64,000 bases of DNA from Paraburkholderia phytofirmans PsJN (GCF_000020125.1 NC_010681.1:1674001-1738000); one strand, 5' to 3'. Positions 35,802-45,513 are shown, numbered from the stretch's first letter. Numbers and translations: made by a program. Notes: generated by a model from the letters alone, not told the origin.

Positions 35802-36760
35802 CGGGCCGCCCGTGCGTTGGATACCGCCGTGGACGTGGCCGCGGCGGCGGGCGCGGAAGCAGGAGCGGGCGCCGGTGGCGGCGCCGGCGACACCGCGCGT
35901 ATCGGTTTGTCGCTTGCGTAAGGCGGCGTCGCGTTGATCTGCGCATCGCTCAGATCGATGAGCGGATGCAACTCCTTATCTTTCGTGACGAAGCGCAGCG
36001 CCGACCAGTTGGCGGCAATCGTGCGCCGTTCGGTGCTGACCATGCCGTTGACGTCGAGTACGACCGCCTGCGGCTGCGCATTGGCATCGATCAGTACGTC
36101 GATCACACGGCCGACCTTGGCGCCGTTCGAACGCTCGACAGTGGCGTCGATCAGCGGCAATTGCACGCCAGCCGCGGCGGTCTTGGCCGCGTTCGCCGGA
36201 ATCGCGGCGGCATTGAGCGTGATAGGCGCGGTTTTCGCCGCCGGCGTGAAGCGGAACGCGCTCCACGGGAAGTTCACCTTGCGGTCGCCCACGCCCAGGA
36301 AGCCCTGCAAATTCACGACCATCTCACGCGGCTTGCCGCCGGCGTCGGCGATCAGATCGACCGCGCGTCCGACCACCTTGCCGTCGGGCTTCTGCACTTC
36401 GCTATCGAGCAGCGCGTGCGCCTCCTTGCGCTCGATGGTGCGCAGCACGATCAGCGGCGGGGGCGGCGGCGGGGGCGGCGGAGGCGCCGTGACAACAGGC
36501 GGCGGAGGCTCGACCTTGTGCGGCTTGACGACCGGCTTCTTCGGCTTCTTCGATTGCTCGGGTTCGGCCGCTTCGGTCTCGACCGGTTCGGGCGCGGAGG
36601 CGGCCACGGGCGCGCTGGCCGGCTCGACGGGCATCACCGTGGCTTCGACGATCGGTGCCTGCTGCGGCCCCCACAGCAGACTGCAACCGGACAGCGCGAA
36701 CAGCGCGAACACAGCAAGAATCAAGAGACGCCAGGCAGGACGCGAAAAACCGCCGCTCAT
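35798..36760 (-). CDS. Lipoprotein with two PRC-barrel-like domains and a polyproline linker
   Basis: 320 residues from ATG 36760 (GGAG 9 bases upstream; ATG 36775 also possible). The lipobox is LFALSGC, about 25 residues in. A Pro/Ala/Glu/Lys-rich linker containing a run of ten prolines would span part of the periplasm. Then two PRC-barrel-like modules follow, each with a KVVGRAVDLIAD or KVGRVIDVLID strand pair and a VVNLQGFLG or VLDVNGMV partner. PRC barrels bind or assemble with other proteins. Coupling to the MFS gene suggests an accessory role, which is an inference. Confidence 0.8.
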   Translation of the reverse strand: MSGGFSRPAWRLLILAVFALFALSGCSLLWGPQQAPIVEATVMPVEPASAPVAASAPEPVETEAAEPEQSKKPKKPVVKPHKVEPPPPVVTAPPPPPPPPPPLIVLRTIERKEAHALLDSEVQKPDGKVVGRAVDLIADAGGKPREMVVNLQGFLGVGDRKVNFPWSAFRFTPAAKTAPITLNAAAIPANAAKTAAAGVQLPLIDATVERSNGAKVGRVIDVLIDANAQPQAVVLDVNGMVSTERRTIAANWSALRFVTKDKELHPLIDLSDAQINATPPYASDKPIRAVSPAPPPAPAPASAPAAAATSTAVSNARAAR

Positions 36761-37213
36761 CAAGAAAGACTCCATGGGCCGGTGCGGACGGGCGCAGTGG
36801 GCCGCCGCGGTTAAGACAGGTACGGGCCAGAGTGTAACCCGCGACGTCGGGCGGCCCCGGTTTTGCAGGCGATCTGACAGGCTGGCCATAGCACGGTTCA
36901 TGCCGCGCCCGGCCGATCCAGTAGATCGTCGAACTCCGTTTTCAACCGTGAAAGCCCTCAAAACCCTTTCATATGTATGTGACAAACCGTAGGTGTAAAC
37001 GCGCGGGCGGCAAAGCTACTTTGGCTTCCCCTAAAGGATATAAGCATCGCGACATGTCAGGCATGCCATCCATGCGATGGGAGATATATTTGTGTTGCCC
37101 TACATTTCGAGACAGCAAAAAGACCCACCCACATTAAACCAACGCAACGAGACGACCCTGATGGCGACCGCACCGGCGGCCGCTTCAGCACGCTGATAAA
37201 GGAGGCACTCATC

Positions 37214-38596
37214 ATGATGGAACCCCACGCCCAACCGATTTCTGAAGTCGGCGCCGAATCATTCGACGGAAAGGGCTTTCTCGACCGCTACTTTGAAATC
37301 TCCTCGCGCGGCAGTTCGCAGCGGCAGGAAATCGTCGCAGGTGTCACGACCTTCCTTGCGATGGTCTATTCCGTGTTCGTCGTGCCGGGCATGTTCGGCA
37401 AAGCGGGCTTCGACACCAGCGCGGTCTTCGTCGCCGTGTGTCTGACCACGGCGTTCGGCTCGCTGCTGATGGGCGTGTGGGCGCGCCTGCCGATCGCGAT
37501 CGGCTGTGCGATTTCGCTGACGGCGTTCACCGCGTTCGGCCTCGTGCTCGGCAAAGGTCTGCATCCGAACGTCGCGCTCGGCGCGGTATTTCTGATGGGC
37601 GTGGTCTTCACCGCGATTTCGGTGACGGGCGTGCGTTCGTGGATTCTGCGCAATCTGCCGACGGGCATCGCGCACGGCACGGGCATCGGCATCGGCCTGT
37701 TCCTGCTGCTGATCGCGGCCAACGACGTGGGCCTCGTCGTGAAGAATCCGGGCGCGGGTCTGCCGGTCGCGCTCGGCAACATCACGGCGTTGCCGGCCAT
37801 TATGTCGGTGGCGGGTCTCGCGGCCATCTTCGGTCTGGTGCGCCGCCGCGTGCCGGGCTCGATCCTGATCGTGATCGTGGCGATTTCGGCGATTGCGTTC
37901 GTGATCGATCCGGCCATGTCGTTCCACGGCGTGTTCGCGGTGCCGTCGCTCAGCGCGCCGGGTCACGCTTCGCTGATCGGTGCGATGGACATCAAGGGCG
38001 CGTTGTCGATGGCGGTGCTGCCTAGCGTGCTGGCTCTGGTGATGACCGCGGTGTTCGACGCGACCGGTACGATCCGCGCCGTCGCGGGACAAGCGGGCCA
38101 ACTCGATGAAAACGGCCGCATCATCAACGGTGGCCGCGCCTTGACGGCCGACTCGCTGAGCTCGATTTTCTCGGGCCTGCTCGGCGGCGCGCCGGCTGCC
38201 GCGTATATCGAATCGACGGTCGGCGTGGCGGCAGGCGCAAAGACCGGCATGGCCGCGGCGGTGGTCGGTCTGCTGTTCCTCGTGGTGATGTTCTTCTCGC
38301 CGCTCGCGGCCCTCGTGCCTTCATATGCAACGGCGCCCGCGTTGATGTACGTAGGTCTGCTGATGCTCTCGAACGTCAGCAAGCTGCATATGGACGACAT
38401 GGTCGACGCGATGTCGGGCCTGATGTGCGCGGTGTTCATCGTGCTGACCGCCAACATCGTGACGGGCATCATGCTCGGCTTCGCGACGCTGGTGATCGGG
38501 CGCGTGGTCAGCGGCGAATATCGCAAGCTGAACGTGGGCACGGTTGTCATCGCGATCGTGCTGGTCGGTTTCTACCTCGGCGGCTGGGCGATCTGA
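37214..38596 (+). CDS. NCS2-family purine permease (AzgA/hypoxanthine-guanine type)
   Basis: 460 residues, more than ten membrane segments. The opening [38 protein letters not shown] is the AzgA signature (adenine, guanine, hypoxanthine uptake by proton symport). [22 protein letters not shown] and [18 protein letters not shown] are also conserved. AAAGGAGG stands about 10 bases before the ATG. It is alone, with about 230 bases upstream to the PRC lipoprotein and 279 downstream. No purine degradation genes adjoin it. Confidence 0.9.
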   Translation: MMEPHAQPISEVGAESFDGKGFLDRYFEISSRGSSQRQEIVAGVTTFLAMVYSVFVVPGMFGKAGFDTSAVFVAVCLTTAFGSLLMGVWARLPIAIGCAISLTAFTAFGLVLGKGLHPNVALGAVFLMGVVFTAISVTGVRSWILRNLPTGIAHGTGIGIGLFLLLIAANDVGLVVKNPGAGLPVALGNITALPAIMSVAGLAAIFGLVRRRVPGSILIVIVAISAIAFVIDPAMSFHGVFAVPSLSAPGHASLIGAMDIKGALSMAVLPSVLALVMTAVFDATGTIRAVAGQAGQLDENGRIINGGRALTADSLSSIFSGLLGGAPAAAYIESTVGVAAGAKTGMAAAVVGLLFLVVMFFSPLAALVPSYATAPALMYVGLLMLSNVSKLHMDDMVDAMSGLMCAVFIVLTANIVTGIMLGFATLVIGRVVSGEYRKLNVGTVVIAIVLVGFYLGGWAI

Positions 38597-38865
38597 TCGT
38601 TAGGTCATGAACTCGGGCGCTGCCTGGGTCTTGCCGGTTGCAGTATCGGACTGTTGAATCTGTGCTGGAAAGCGAGAGCAGGGCAGTGCGTTTCTGGCTG
38701 CTTTGCTTGAGCCTGTAGTCGTTTGTTCTCCACCTTTGACGCGGCGCGTTGCAGGCTTGATCTGCGGCTCGCCGCGTATCTTTTTTGCCCTGCGTTCCCA
38801 CTTTACGTTTCGCGCGCTTTACGAAAACGCGTACCTGTCCTTGACTTTAGTTGCTTCGTTTCTAT

Positions 38866-38885
38866 ACTTAACCTCATGGTTAAGT
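38866..38885. promoter_or_regulatory. Palindromic operator over the arsR-like start codon
   Basis: ACTTAACCTCATGGTTAAGT is a perfect 8+8 palindrome with a 4-base centre that contains part of the ATG at 38876. ArsR-family repressors often bind such a dyad in their own promoter. A site on the start codon itself would block transcription or translation start. Confidence 0.6.
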
Positions 38886-39301
38886 TTAACGAAGCACTAC
38901 TCGATCGCACCTTTGCGGCGCTCTCCGACCCGACACGGCGTGCGCTGCTCGCGCGTCTATCGTCGAAAGATCTGTCGGTCAGCGAACTTGCCGAGCCGTT
39001 TGCGATGTCCTTGCCTGCTGTGATGAAACACCTCGACGTGTTGAGCGAGGCGGGTCTCATCACGCGCAGCAAAACCGGCCGCACGGTGGCGTGCCGCCTG
39101 TCCGCCGGGCCGATGGAAGAGGCCATGGAATGGCTTGGCCGCTATCAGCGCTTCTGGTCCGAATCACTCGATCGTCTTGCCGCTTTCGTCGAAGAGGAAC
39201 AAGCTCCATGTCCACCCAGCCCAGCCTCACCCTCCAGCGGCGTCTCAACGCCGCGCCCGCCAAAGTCTTCCGCGCCTGGACGGAACCGGCGCAATTCATG
39301 A
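38876..39301 (+). CDS. ArsR-family winged-helix repressor
   Basis: 141 residues from ATG 38876. The core opens MVKFNEALLDRTFAALSDPTRRALLARLSSKDLSVSELAEPF, and the recognition helix is in MSLPAVMKHLDVLSEAGLI. No Cys-rich metal site is visible, as in the ArsR group linked to SRPBCC genes (SdpR/YczG-like). The last 30 residues, Pro/Ser-rich, are read from DNA that also encodes the start of the next gene, a 94-base overlap in another frame. It probably represses its own operon. Confidence 0.9.
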   Translation: MVKFNEALLDRTFAALSDPTRRALLARLSSKDLSVSELAEPFAMSLPAVMKHLDVLSEAGLITRSKTGRTVACRLSAGPMEEAMEWLGRYQRFWSESLDRLAAFVEEEQAPCPPSPASPSSGVSTPRPPKSSAPGRNRRNS

Positions 39302-39636
39302 CGTGGATGCATCCGGGCGGCGCGGACGTGGTGCGCGTGGAAATGGATGTGCGCGTCGACGGACGTTACGTGATCGTCTATCGCGAGCCGGACGGCAACG
39401 AGGTCGAGGTGGGCGGTCAGTATCTGGAGGTGGTGCCCGACCGCAAGCTCGTCTTCACATGGGTGTGGCGCTACAGCCCCGAGCATGAATCGCAGGTCAC
39501 GCTGCTGCTGGAACCGGACGGCGACGCCACATGGCTCACGCTCACGCACGAACGTCTCGCCGATGAAGCGCAGTGCGAGGATCATCGCCGCGGCTGGACG
39601 GATGGGATCGATTCGCTGGAACGCTACGTGGCGTGA
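39208..39636 (+). CDS. SRPBCC/AHSA1-type ligand-binding protein
   Basis: 142 residues from ATG 39208, with GAGGAA 9 bases upstream. It has the START-like fold of the AHSA1 family: opening LQRRLNAAPAKVFRAWTEPAQFMTWM, strand region GGQYLEVVPDRKLVFTWVW and a final helix GWTDGIDSLERYVA. Such proteins bind hydrophobic ligands and are often paired with ArsR repressors. The first 31 codons overlap the end of the repressor gene, so the two are strongly coupled. Ligand unknown. Confidence 0.87.
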   Translation: MSTQPSLTLQRRLNAAPAKVFRAWTEPAQFMTWMHPGGADVVRVEMDVRVDGRYVIVYREPDGNEVEVGGQYLEVVPDRKLVFTWVWRYSPEHESQVTLLLEPDGDATWLTLTHERLADEAQCEDHRRGWTDGIDSLERYVA

Positions 39637-39683
39637 GTTCGTTTGTTTTCGTTAGTCTGCTAGATGCAGGGAAGGAGACGCAT

Positions 39684-40421
39684 ATGGAACCGCAACACCG
39701 TACGGGATCGAGAGAGGAGTGGCTCGCCGCCAGCAAGGCATTGCTAGCCGAAGAGAAAGCGCACATGCGCGCCGGCGACGAACTCGCGCGCAAACGTCGC
39801 GCGCTGCCTTGGGTCAGGGTGGATAAGACTTATACCTTCGATACACCGCAGGGCCGCAAGACGCTGGCCGATCTGTTCGATGGACGCAGCCAGTTGATCG
39901 TCTATCACTTCATGTTTGGCGCGGATTGGGAAGAAGGTTGCGTCGGCTGCTCGTTCCTGTCGGATCATATGACGGGGATTGTCACGCATCTCGAGCATCA
40001 CGATGTATCGTACGTGACGGTGTCGCACGCGCCGCTCGCTAAGATCGACGGTTTCAAGAAACGCATGGGCTGGACCTTTCCGTGGGTGTCGTCAGCCGGC
40101 AGCGATTTCAATTTTGATTACCACGTGTCGTTCACGCCTGAACAATTGGAGAGCAAGAAGGCGTTCTATAACTTCACCGAGCAGGACGTCGGCATCGACG
40201 AGCAACACGGCCATAGCGTGTTCTACAAGGACGAGCAGGGCGACGTGTATCACACGTACTCCGTCTACGGACGCGGCGACGAACGCTTCATCAATACCTA
40301 CGCGCATCTGGATGTCACGCCGAAGGGCCGCAATGAAGACCGCAGTCTGACCGATTGGGTCAGACATCACGACCGCTATGAAGAGAAGCCGCAAGGCGGC
40401 TGCGCCGCTTGTGGTTCTTGA
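39684..40421 (+). CDS. DUF899 thioredoxin-like protein
   Basis: 245 residues from ATG 39684, with AAGGAG 6 bases upstream. It belongs to the DUF899 family (AhpC/TSA-like fold): LIVYHFMFGADWEEGCVGCSFLSDHMTG contains the conserved C-x-x-C pair and GWTFPWVSSAGSDFNFDYHV is the hallmark block. The C-terminus ends with QGGCAACGS, an extra Cys pair. It is the third gene in the ArsR/SRPBCC transcript. A redox or detoxification role is likely by fold only. Confidence 0.87.
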   Translation: MEPQHRTGSREEWLAASKALLAEEKAHMRAGDELARKRRALPWVRVDKTYTFDTPQGRKTLADLFDGRSQLIVYHFMFGADWEEGCVGCSFLSDHMTGIVTHLEHHDVSYVTVSHAPLAKIDGFKKRMGWTFPWVSSAGSDFNFDYHVSFTPEQLESKKAFYNFTEQDVGIDEQHGHSVFYKDEQGDVYHTYSVYGRGDERFINTYAHLDVTPKGRNEDRSLTDWVRHHDRYEEKPQGGCAACGS

Positions 40422-40521
40422 TGGTACGCAACGCTAGCCCGGATCTGCGCGGTTAGAGAGGGACGTCATGCATTCTGGCGTCCCGCTTCGTAAAACAGCG
40501 TCAAGATCAACGCGCTCGTGT

Positions 40522-40704
40522 TCAGAGCGACATGTCGAAGGCGGGCCTGAGGAACAGTTCGATCGCCATCACGACGAGTCCCATCGCGGCCGCTGACAGC
40601 GTCAGCGTGCCGTATTCGTCGTAGCGTGCATCGTAGAGACACGCCACGACGAAGAGAATCGCCAGCAGATTAGTCAGCCAATCGAAATTCAGCGCCAAAG
40701 TCAT
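40522..40704 (-). CDS. Small membrane protein of unknown function
   Basis: 60 residues with two hydrophobic segments: LTNLLAILFVVACLYDARYDEYG and LTLSAAAMGLVVMAIELFLRP. The DARYDEYGTL loop between them is acidic. No clear ribosome site precedes the ATG. It lies alone between the DUF899 gene and an SDR gene. The membrane pattern makes it more likely real than a shadow, but the call is modest. Confidence 0.5.
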   Translation of the reverse strand: MTLALNFDWLTNLLAILFVVACLYDARYDEYGTLTLSAAAMGLVVMAIELFLRPAFDMSL

Positions 40705-40896
40705 CGATTAAATCCGGGCTCATGTGCGGCTCGGATTGTCGAATCGCACGATCAGGTGAGCGCGATTCTATCGAGCCGAGCTTACGGATTCGCAACGACA
40801 ACGCTTACACTAATTACGCTTTGGCATACGCCATCGGCGCCCGGAAGAAGCCTCTTGCGCGGCACTTCCGGACGCCTGAACGGACATCCCCCTGGC

Positions 40897-41820
40897 TTAC
40901 GCCGCGGACGACGTATGCTCCGGAGACATCATGTCGTGCTCGATCCAGTCGATCACCGACGTGCGCTTCGGTTGCCATCCAAGCAGCTTGCGGGCGCGTT
41001 CACCGCGCACGCGGCTATTCGAGCCGAGGCCGTACGAGGCCATTTCGTAGCCCCATTCCTTTTGCGCGTCTTCGAGCGGCCAGTCTTGCGGCTCGCCGAG
41101 CTTCATCGCGCGCGCAATCGCGGCGCTCATGTCGCTAAACGACGCCTCGCCGCTTTCGACGAAGTAGAAGGTGCCCGCCGGCGTCTTGTCCAACGCGAGG
41201 CGATACAGTTCGGCGACATCGTCGATATACACGTTCGACCAGATGTTGCCGCCACTGCCCACATGACGCACCACGCCGCTCTTTAGCGCCTGACGCACGA
41301 GGCGCGGCAGTTGCACGCTCGCGCTGCCCGGCACCGCGCCGTGGCCGTAGATCAGCGTGTTGCACAACACGGCCGAGCGGATATTCAGCTTGGCCGAATT
41401 GAGCACTAGCAGGTCGATCGCGACGCGCGCCACTTTGTCGGGAGTCGGCTCGGGCAGCGCGTCCTCGTGATAGATGCGCGCCTGACCTGCTTCGCCGCCC
41501 GACGCATCGCCGACGATGCTCGAACCGCTCGTATGCAGAAACGTTTTGCCGGAGCCGGCGAGTCCGTCGATCAGCGCCTTCACCGCGCCTTCATGATCGC
41601 TGCTCGCGGCGTTGATGACGGCGTCGGCGGCTTGCGCTTCGGCGATCAGCAACGCGCGGTCGTCGAGCGTGCCGATCACGGGTTCGATACCGAGGCGTTG
41701 CAGCTCGGCGCTATGTTCGGGGTTGCGGATCAAACCGCGCACGGTGTGGCCGGCGCGCGCCAGATGTGCTGCGATCGAGCCGCCGATGAAACCGCTTGCC
41801 CCTGTGATGAAAATCTTCAA
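40897..41820 (-). CDS. Extended SDR, NAD(P)-dependent epimerase/dehydratase family
   Basis: 307 residues. The start is set at TTG 41820, six bases after AAGGAG, giving MKIFITGASGFIGGSIAAHL; the ATG 12 codons upstream lacks a ribosome site. The Rossmann motif is GASGFIGG. A canonical YxxxK is not obvious, so it may be a non-catalytic or atypical member such as an NmrA-like reductase. A divergent LysR gene with a palindrome between the two starts suggests regulated expression. Substrate unknown. Confidence 0.85.
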   Translation of the reverse strand: MKIFITGASGFIGGSIAAHLARAGHTVRGLIRNPEHSAELQRLGIEPVIGTLDDRALLIAEAQAADAVINAASSDHEGAVKALIDGLAGSGKTFLHTSGSSIVGDASGGEAGQARIYHEDALPEPTPDKVARVAIDLLVLNSAKLNIRSAVLCNTLIYGHGAVPGSASVQLPRLVRQALKSGVVRHVGSGGNIWSNVYIDDVAELYRLALDKTPAGTFYFVESGEASFSDMSAAIARAMKLGEPQDWPLEDAQKEWGYEMASYGLGSNSRVRGERARKLLGWQPKRTSVIDWIEHDMMSPEHTSSAA

Positions 41821-41898
41821 GACGTTCTCCTTGATGAGAAACACGATGACATGCACGCAGTATCCGCCGACTTGATTCTCGCAAAAACCGTGTTAGTC

Positions 41899-41918
41899 TC
41901 AAATCAATCTTGATTTGA
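41899..41918. promoter_or_regulatory. Palindromic operator between divergent SDR and LysR genes
   Basis: TCAAATCA-atct-TGATTTGA is a perfect 8-bp dyad 9 bases before the LysR ATG, with a further TTGATTTGAAATCAA dyad overlapping it. It is well placed as the LysR binding site controlling both genes. Confidence 0.6.
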
Positions 41919-41926
41919 AATCAACA

Positions 41927-42823
41927 ATGAAAACTTCCACCGACGAGTTGCTGGTGTTCGTCACGGTGATCGACAGCGGTTCGATTACCGCGGCCGCAGA
42001 GAAACTGAATCAGACCGTTTCCGGCGTGAGCCGCGCGCTCACGCGCCTCGAAAAGAAACTCGACACCGCGTTGGTGAGGCGCACAACGCGCCGTCTGCAA
42101 CTCACCGAAGAGGGCGAAACCTTCCTGCAGCGCGCGCGAGCGATCCTCGACGCGATGGAAGAGGCCGAGGAATCCGTCACGCGCGGACGCGAGCGGCCCT
42201 CGGGGCGTCTGCGCGTCGATGCCGCGTCGCCCTTCATGCTGCATTGCGTAGCGCCGCATATGACGGCGTTTTCGGCGCTGTATCCGGAGATCAGGCTTGA
42301 GCTGACCAGCAATGAACGGATCGTGGATTTGCTGGAGCAGAAGGTGGACATCGCGATCCGCATCGGCGAATTGCAGGATTCGACTTTGCATGCGCGCGCC
42401 CTCGGCACCAGCAAACTGCGTGTGCTCGCGAGCCCGGCGTATCTGGCCGAATACGGCGAGCCGAAATCGGTCGAAGCGTTGCGCGAGCATCGGCTGATCG
42501 GCTTTACGGCGCCGGAGCATCTGAACCGCTGGCCGTTGCGGGAAGGGCGCAAGGGCGGCGCGGAATCGCTGAAGATCGAGCCGGCGATCACCGCATCGAG
42601 CGGCGAGACATTGCGGCAACTGGTGCTGTCGGGATGGGGCATCGCCTGTCTCGCCGATTTCATGAGCGCGGCCGACGTGCGCGAAAAGCGTCTCGTGCCG
42701 ATTCTCGGCAACGTGCTGGCGGACGAGCGGCAGCGGGTGAGCGCGGTGTACTACCAGAGCGCATCGCTGGCGGGGCGCGTGCAGTGTTTTCTGGATTTCA
42801 TCGCGGCGCGCGTGAAGCTTTAG
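41927..42823 (+). CDS. LysR-family regulator of the divergent SDR gene
   Basis: 298 residues from ATG 41927. The opening is MKTSTDELLVFVTVIDSGSITAAAEKLNQTVSGVSRALTRLEKKL, the AaeR/DsdC-like group that usually controls a divergent oxidoreductase gene. The effector domain has LLEQKVDIAIRIGEL. The palindrome at 41899 overlaps its promoter. A strong terminator follows at 42856. Confidence 0.88.
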   Translation: MKTSTDELLVFVTVIDSGSITAAAEKLNQTVSGVSRALTRLEKKLDTALVRRTTRRLQLTEEGETFLQRARAILDAMEEAEESVTRGRERPSGRLRVDAASPFMLHCVAPHMTAFSALYPEIRLELTSNERIVDLLEQKVDIAIRIGELQDSTLHARALGTSKLRVLASPAYLAEYGEPKSVEALREHRLIGFTAPEHLNRWPLREGRKGGAESLKIEPAITASSGETLRQLVLSGWGIACLADFMSAADVREKRLVPILGNVLADERQRVSAVYYQSASLAGRVQCFLDFIAARVKL

Positions 42824-42855
42824 CGGCGCTGTCTCATCACTAGTCGAATCAGCGG

Positions 42856-42889
42856 AAGCCCGCGGCTCGCCTGAGCGCGCGGGCTTTTT
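42856..42889 (+). terminator. Rho-independent terminator after the LysR gene
   Basis: Stem AAGCCCGCG / CGCGGGCTT with a 13-base loop and a run of five T, about 33 bases after the stop codon. Confidence 0.85.
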
Positions 42890-43004
42890 GCGTTGTCTCG
42901 AGTCGTCTCTTCTATAACGCTTTTATAGGCCGCAAAACAGGCCGTAAAGCGCGCAGGTCTACGCGCCAAATATTTTTTACGCCTCGCGCTGGCCATTTTG
43001 AGCG

Positions 43005-43014
43005 TGTATATACA
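43005..43014. promoter_or_regulatory. HutC-type operator, distal site
   Basis: TGTATATACA is a perfect palindrome about 190 bases before hutH and shares its core with the site at 43147. The 42890-43206 gap otherwise holds no gene; a weak CTATAA/TTATAG dyad lies at 42912-42928. Confidence 0.55.
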
Positions 43015-43146
43015 AGTTGAGATCCGAGGCGCTCAGAAGCCAGCCCGCCACGCGGAGCCGCAGGAAATTCCGGCAGAGGCAAGATCCAAGCCAAGCTTAC
43101 GTTTCACCCTAATGGAAACCCCTAGGCCAAAACCCCGAAAAACAAG

Positions 43147-43158
43147 TTGTATATACAA
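43147..43158. promoter_or_regulatory. HutC-type operator, proximal site
   Basis: TTGTATATACAA is a perfect 12-bp palindrome 49 bases before the hutH ATG, matching the TGTATATACA-type sites bound by HutC in Pseudomonas. Confidence 0.7.
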
Positions 43159-43184
43159 GCAGACGCCGCTAGACTTCTCTCAAA

Positions 43185-43196
43185 TTGTATAGACAG
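43185..43196. promoter_or_regulatory. HutC-type operator, degenerate third site
   Basis: TTGTATAGACAG differs at a few positions from the 43147 palindrome and ends inside the hutH ribosome-site region (AGGA at 43195), so repressor bound here would cover translation signals. Confidence 0.45.
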
Positions 43197-43206
43197 GACG
43201 ACAACC

Positions 43207-44730
43207 ATGATGACTCTGAAGCCCGGCTACCTGACCCTCCCGCAACTGCGCCAGATCGCACGCGAACACGTCGCGTTGCAACTCGATCCCGCCAGCCACG
43301 CCGCGATCGACGCCTGCGCGCAAGCCGTGGCCGATATCGCCGCGAAGGGCGAACCGGCCTACGGCATCAACACGGGCTTTGGGCGCCTCGCCAGCACGCA
43401 TATCCCGCACGACCAGCTCGAACTGCTGCAACGCAATCTGGTGCTCTCGCATGCAGTCGGCGTGGGTGAGCCGATGTCGCGTCCGGTGGTGCGCCTGTTG
43501 ATCGCGCTGAAGCTATCGAGCCTCGGCCGTGGTCACTCTGGCATCCGCCGCGAAGTGATGGAAGCGCTGATCACGCTGTACAACGCCGACGTGCTGCCGG
43601 TCATTCCGGTGAAGGGTTCGGTCGGCGCATCCGGCGACCTCGCGCCGCTCGCGCATATGTCGGCAACGCTGCTCGGCGTCGGCGAAGTGTTCGCCAAGGG
43701 CGAGCGCATGCCGGCCACCGAAGGCCTCGCGCTCGTCGGCCTCAAGCCGCTCACGCTGCAAGCCAAGGAAGGTCTGGCGCTGCTGAACGGCACGCAGGCT
43801 TCGACCGCGCTCGCGCTCTACAACATGTTCGCCATCGAAGACCTGTACCGCACCGCGTTGGTGTCGGGCGCGTTGTCGGTGGACGCGGCCATGGGTTCGG
43901 TCAAGCCGTTCGACGCACGCATTCACGAACTGCGTGGTCATCAAGGCCAGATCGATGCGGCCGGTGCATACCGCTCACTGCTGCAAGGCTCGGGCATCAA
44001 CGTCTCGCACGCCGATTGCGACAAGGTGCAGGATCCGTACAGCCTGCGCTGCCAGCCGCAAGTGATGGGCGCGTGTCTGGATCAGATGCGCCACGCCGCC
44101 AACGTGCTGCTGCTCGAAGCGAACGCGGTCTCCGACAATCCGCTGATTTTCCCGGACACCGGCGAAGTGCTGTCGGGCGGTAATTTCCACGCGGAGCCGG
44201 TGGCCTTCGCCGCCGACAACCTCGCGCTCGCCGCCGCCGAAATCGGCGCACTGGCCGAACGCCGCATCGCGCTGCTGATCGACGCGACGCTGTCGGGTCT
44301 GCCGCCGTTCCTCGTGCGCGACGGTGGCGTGAATTCGGGCTTCATGATCGCTCACGTCACGGCCGCCGCGCTCGCTTCGGAGAACAAGACGCTCGCGCAT
44401 CCGGCTTCGGTCGATTCGCTGCCCACGTCGGCGAACCAGGAAGACCACGTGTCGATGGCGACCTTCGCCGCGCGCAAGCTCGGCGACATTGCTGAAAACA
44501 CCGCGAACATTCTGTCGATCGAACTGCTCGCCGCCGCGCAAGGCGTCGATCTGCGCGCGCCGCACAAGACCAGCCCGAGCCTGCAAAAAGTGATGGACGC
44601 CGTGCGCAAGGACGTCGCGCATTACGAACTCGATCACTACTTCGCACCGGATATCGCGGCGGTCACGCGTCTCGTGCAGGACGGCACGATCGCGAAGCTG
44701 AGCCCGCTCTCCTTCGCGTCCGAACAGTAA
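43207..44730 (+). CDS. hutH: Histidine ammonia-lyase
   Basis: 507 residues from ATG 43207 (ATG 43210 also possible). It removes ammonia from L-histidine to give urocanate, step one of the Hut pathway. The MIO cofactor tripeptide Ala-Ser-Gly is residues 141-143 in [12 protein letters not shown], and [11 protein letters not shown] and QEDHVSM are conserved active-site segments. HutC-type palindromes stand directly upstream. It heads a seven-gene operon; hutC follows after 25 bases. Confidence 0.97.
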   Translation: MMTLKPGYLTLPQLRQIAREHVALQLDPASHAAIDACAQAVADIAAKGEPAYGINTGFGRLASTHIPHDQLELLQRNLVLSHAVGVGEPMSRPVVRLLIALKLSSLGRGHSGIRREVMEALITLYNADVLPVIPVKGSVGASGDLAPLAHMSATLLGVGEVFAKGERMPATEGLALVGLKPLTLQAKEGLALLNGTQASTALALYNMFAIEDLYRTALVSGALSVDAAMGSVKPFDARIHELRGHQGQIDAAGAYRSLLQGSGINVSHADCDKVQDPYSLRCQPQVMGACLDQMRHAANVLLLEANAVSDNPLIFPDTGEVLSGGNFHAEPVAFAADNLALAAAEIGALAERRIALLIDATLSGLPPFLVRDGGVNSGFMIAHVTAAALASENKTLAHPASVDSLPTSANQEDHVSMATFAARKLGDIAENTANILSIELLAAAQGVDLRAPHKTSPSLQKVMDAVRKDVAHYELDHYFAPDIAAVTRLVQDGTIAKLSPLSFASEQ

Positions 44731-44755
44731 GCAGTCAGCGAGGCACAGCAAGCCA

Positions 44756-45451
44756 ATGAACGCACCGGCCTATCAGGGCATCAAGGACTTCATCCTCGCG
44801 CGCATTCATGCGGGCGAATGGGGCGAAGGCGACCAGGTGCCCTCCGAAAACGAGCTGGCGCGCGAATTCAACGTGGCGCGCATGACGGTCAACCGCGCGT
44901 TGCGCGAGCTGACTTCGGAGCAGGTGCTCACGCGTGTGCAAGGGTCGGGCACCTTCGTGGCCCGCCCCAAGTACGAATCCACGCTGGTGGCGATCCGCAG
45001 CATCTCCGACGAAATCGTCGCGCGCGGTCATCGCTATCAGGCGAACGTGCTGCACATCGGCGCGAGCATCGCCGACGAAGCGCTCGCCGAGGAAATGCAG
45101 GTGAGCGCGGGCAGTCCGGTGTTTCATTCGCGTGTGCTGCACTTCGAAAACGACGAGCCGGTGCAACTCGAAGAGCGCTGGGTCAATCCCGCGGTCGCGC
45201 CCGAGTACGCGCTGCAGGACTTCACGAATACCACGCCGAATCAGTATCTCGTGCGTGTCGCGCCGTTGCAGCGGGTCGAGTACCGCATCGAGGCATTGGC
45301 TGCCGACGGCGATACACGCGAGTTGCTGACCATGGACGAACTCGAACCATGCCTCGTGCTCCATCGGCGCACGTGGTCGCAAAGCCAGGTGGCATCGATC
45401 GCCAATCTCTGGCACCCCGGCAGCCGTTATCGCTTCACCGGACATTTCTGA
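44756..45451 (+). CDS. hutC: HutC, GntR-family repressor of the hut operon
   Basis: 231 residues. The N-terminal GntR winged helix is clear ([43 protein letters not shown]), followed by a UTRA/chorismate-lyase-fold sensor domain ending [14 protein letters not shown], the typical HutC tail. HutC is released by urocanate. Its own gene being second in the operon gives autoregulation. The TTGTATATACAA-type sites before hutH are its likely targets. Confidence 0.94.
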   Translation: MNAPAYQGIKDFILARIHAGEWGEGDQVPSENELAREFNVARMTVNRALRELTSEQVLTRVQGSGTFVARPKYESTLVAIRSISDEIVARGHRYQANVLHIGASIADEALAEEMQVSAGSPVFHSRVLHFENDEPVQLEERWVNPAVAPEYALQDFTNTTPNQYLVRVAPLQRVEYRIEALAADGDTRELLTMDELEPCLVLHRRTWSQSQVASIANLWHPGSRYRFTGHF

Positions 45452-45513
45452 CATCGCCGTTTTTGCCGTACCCGAATCTTTTTCGACCATTTTCAAGCAT
45501 TCCGAGGGCCACC

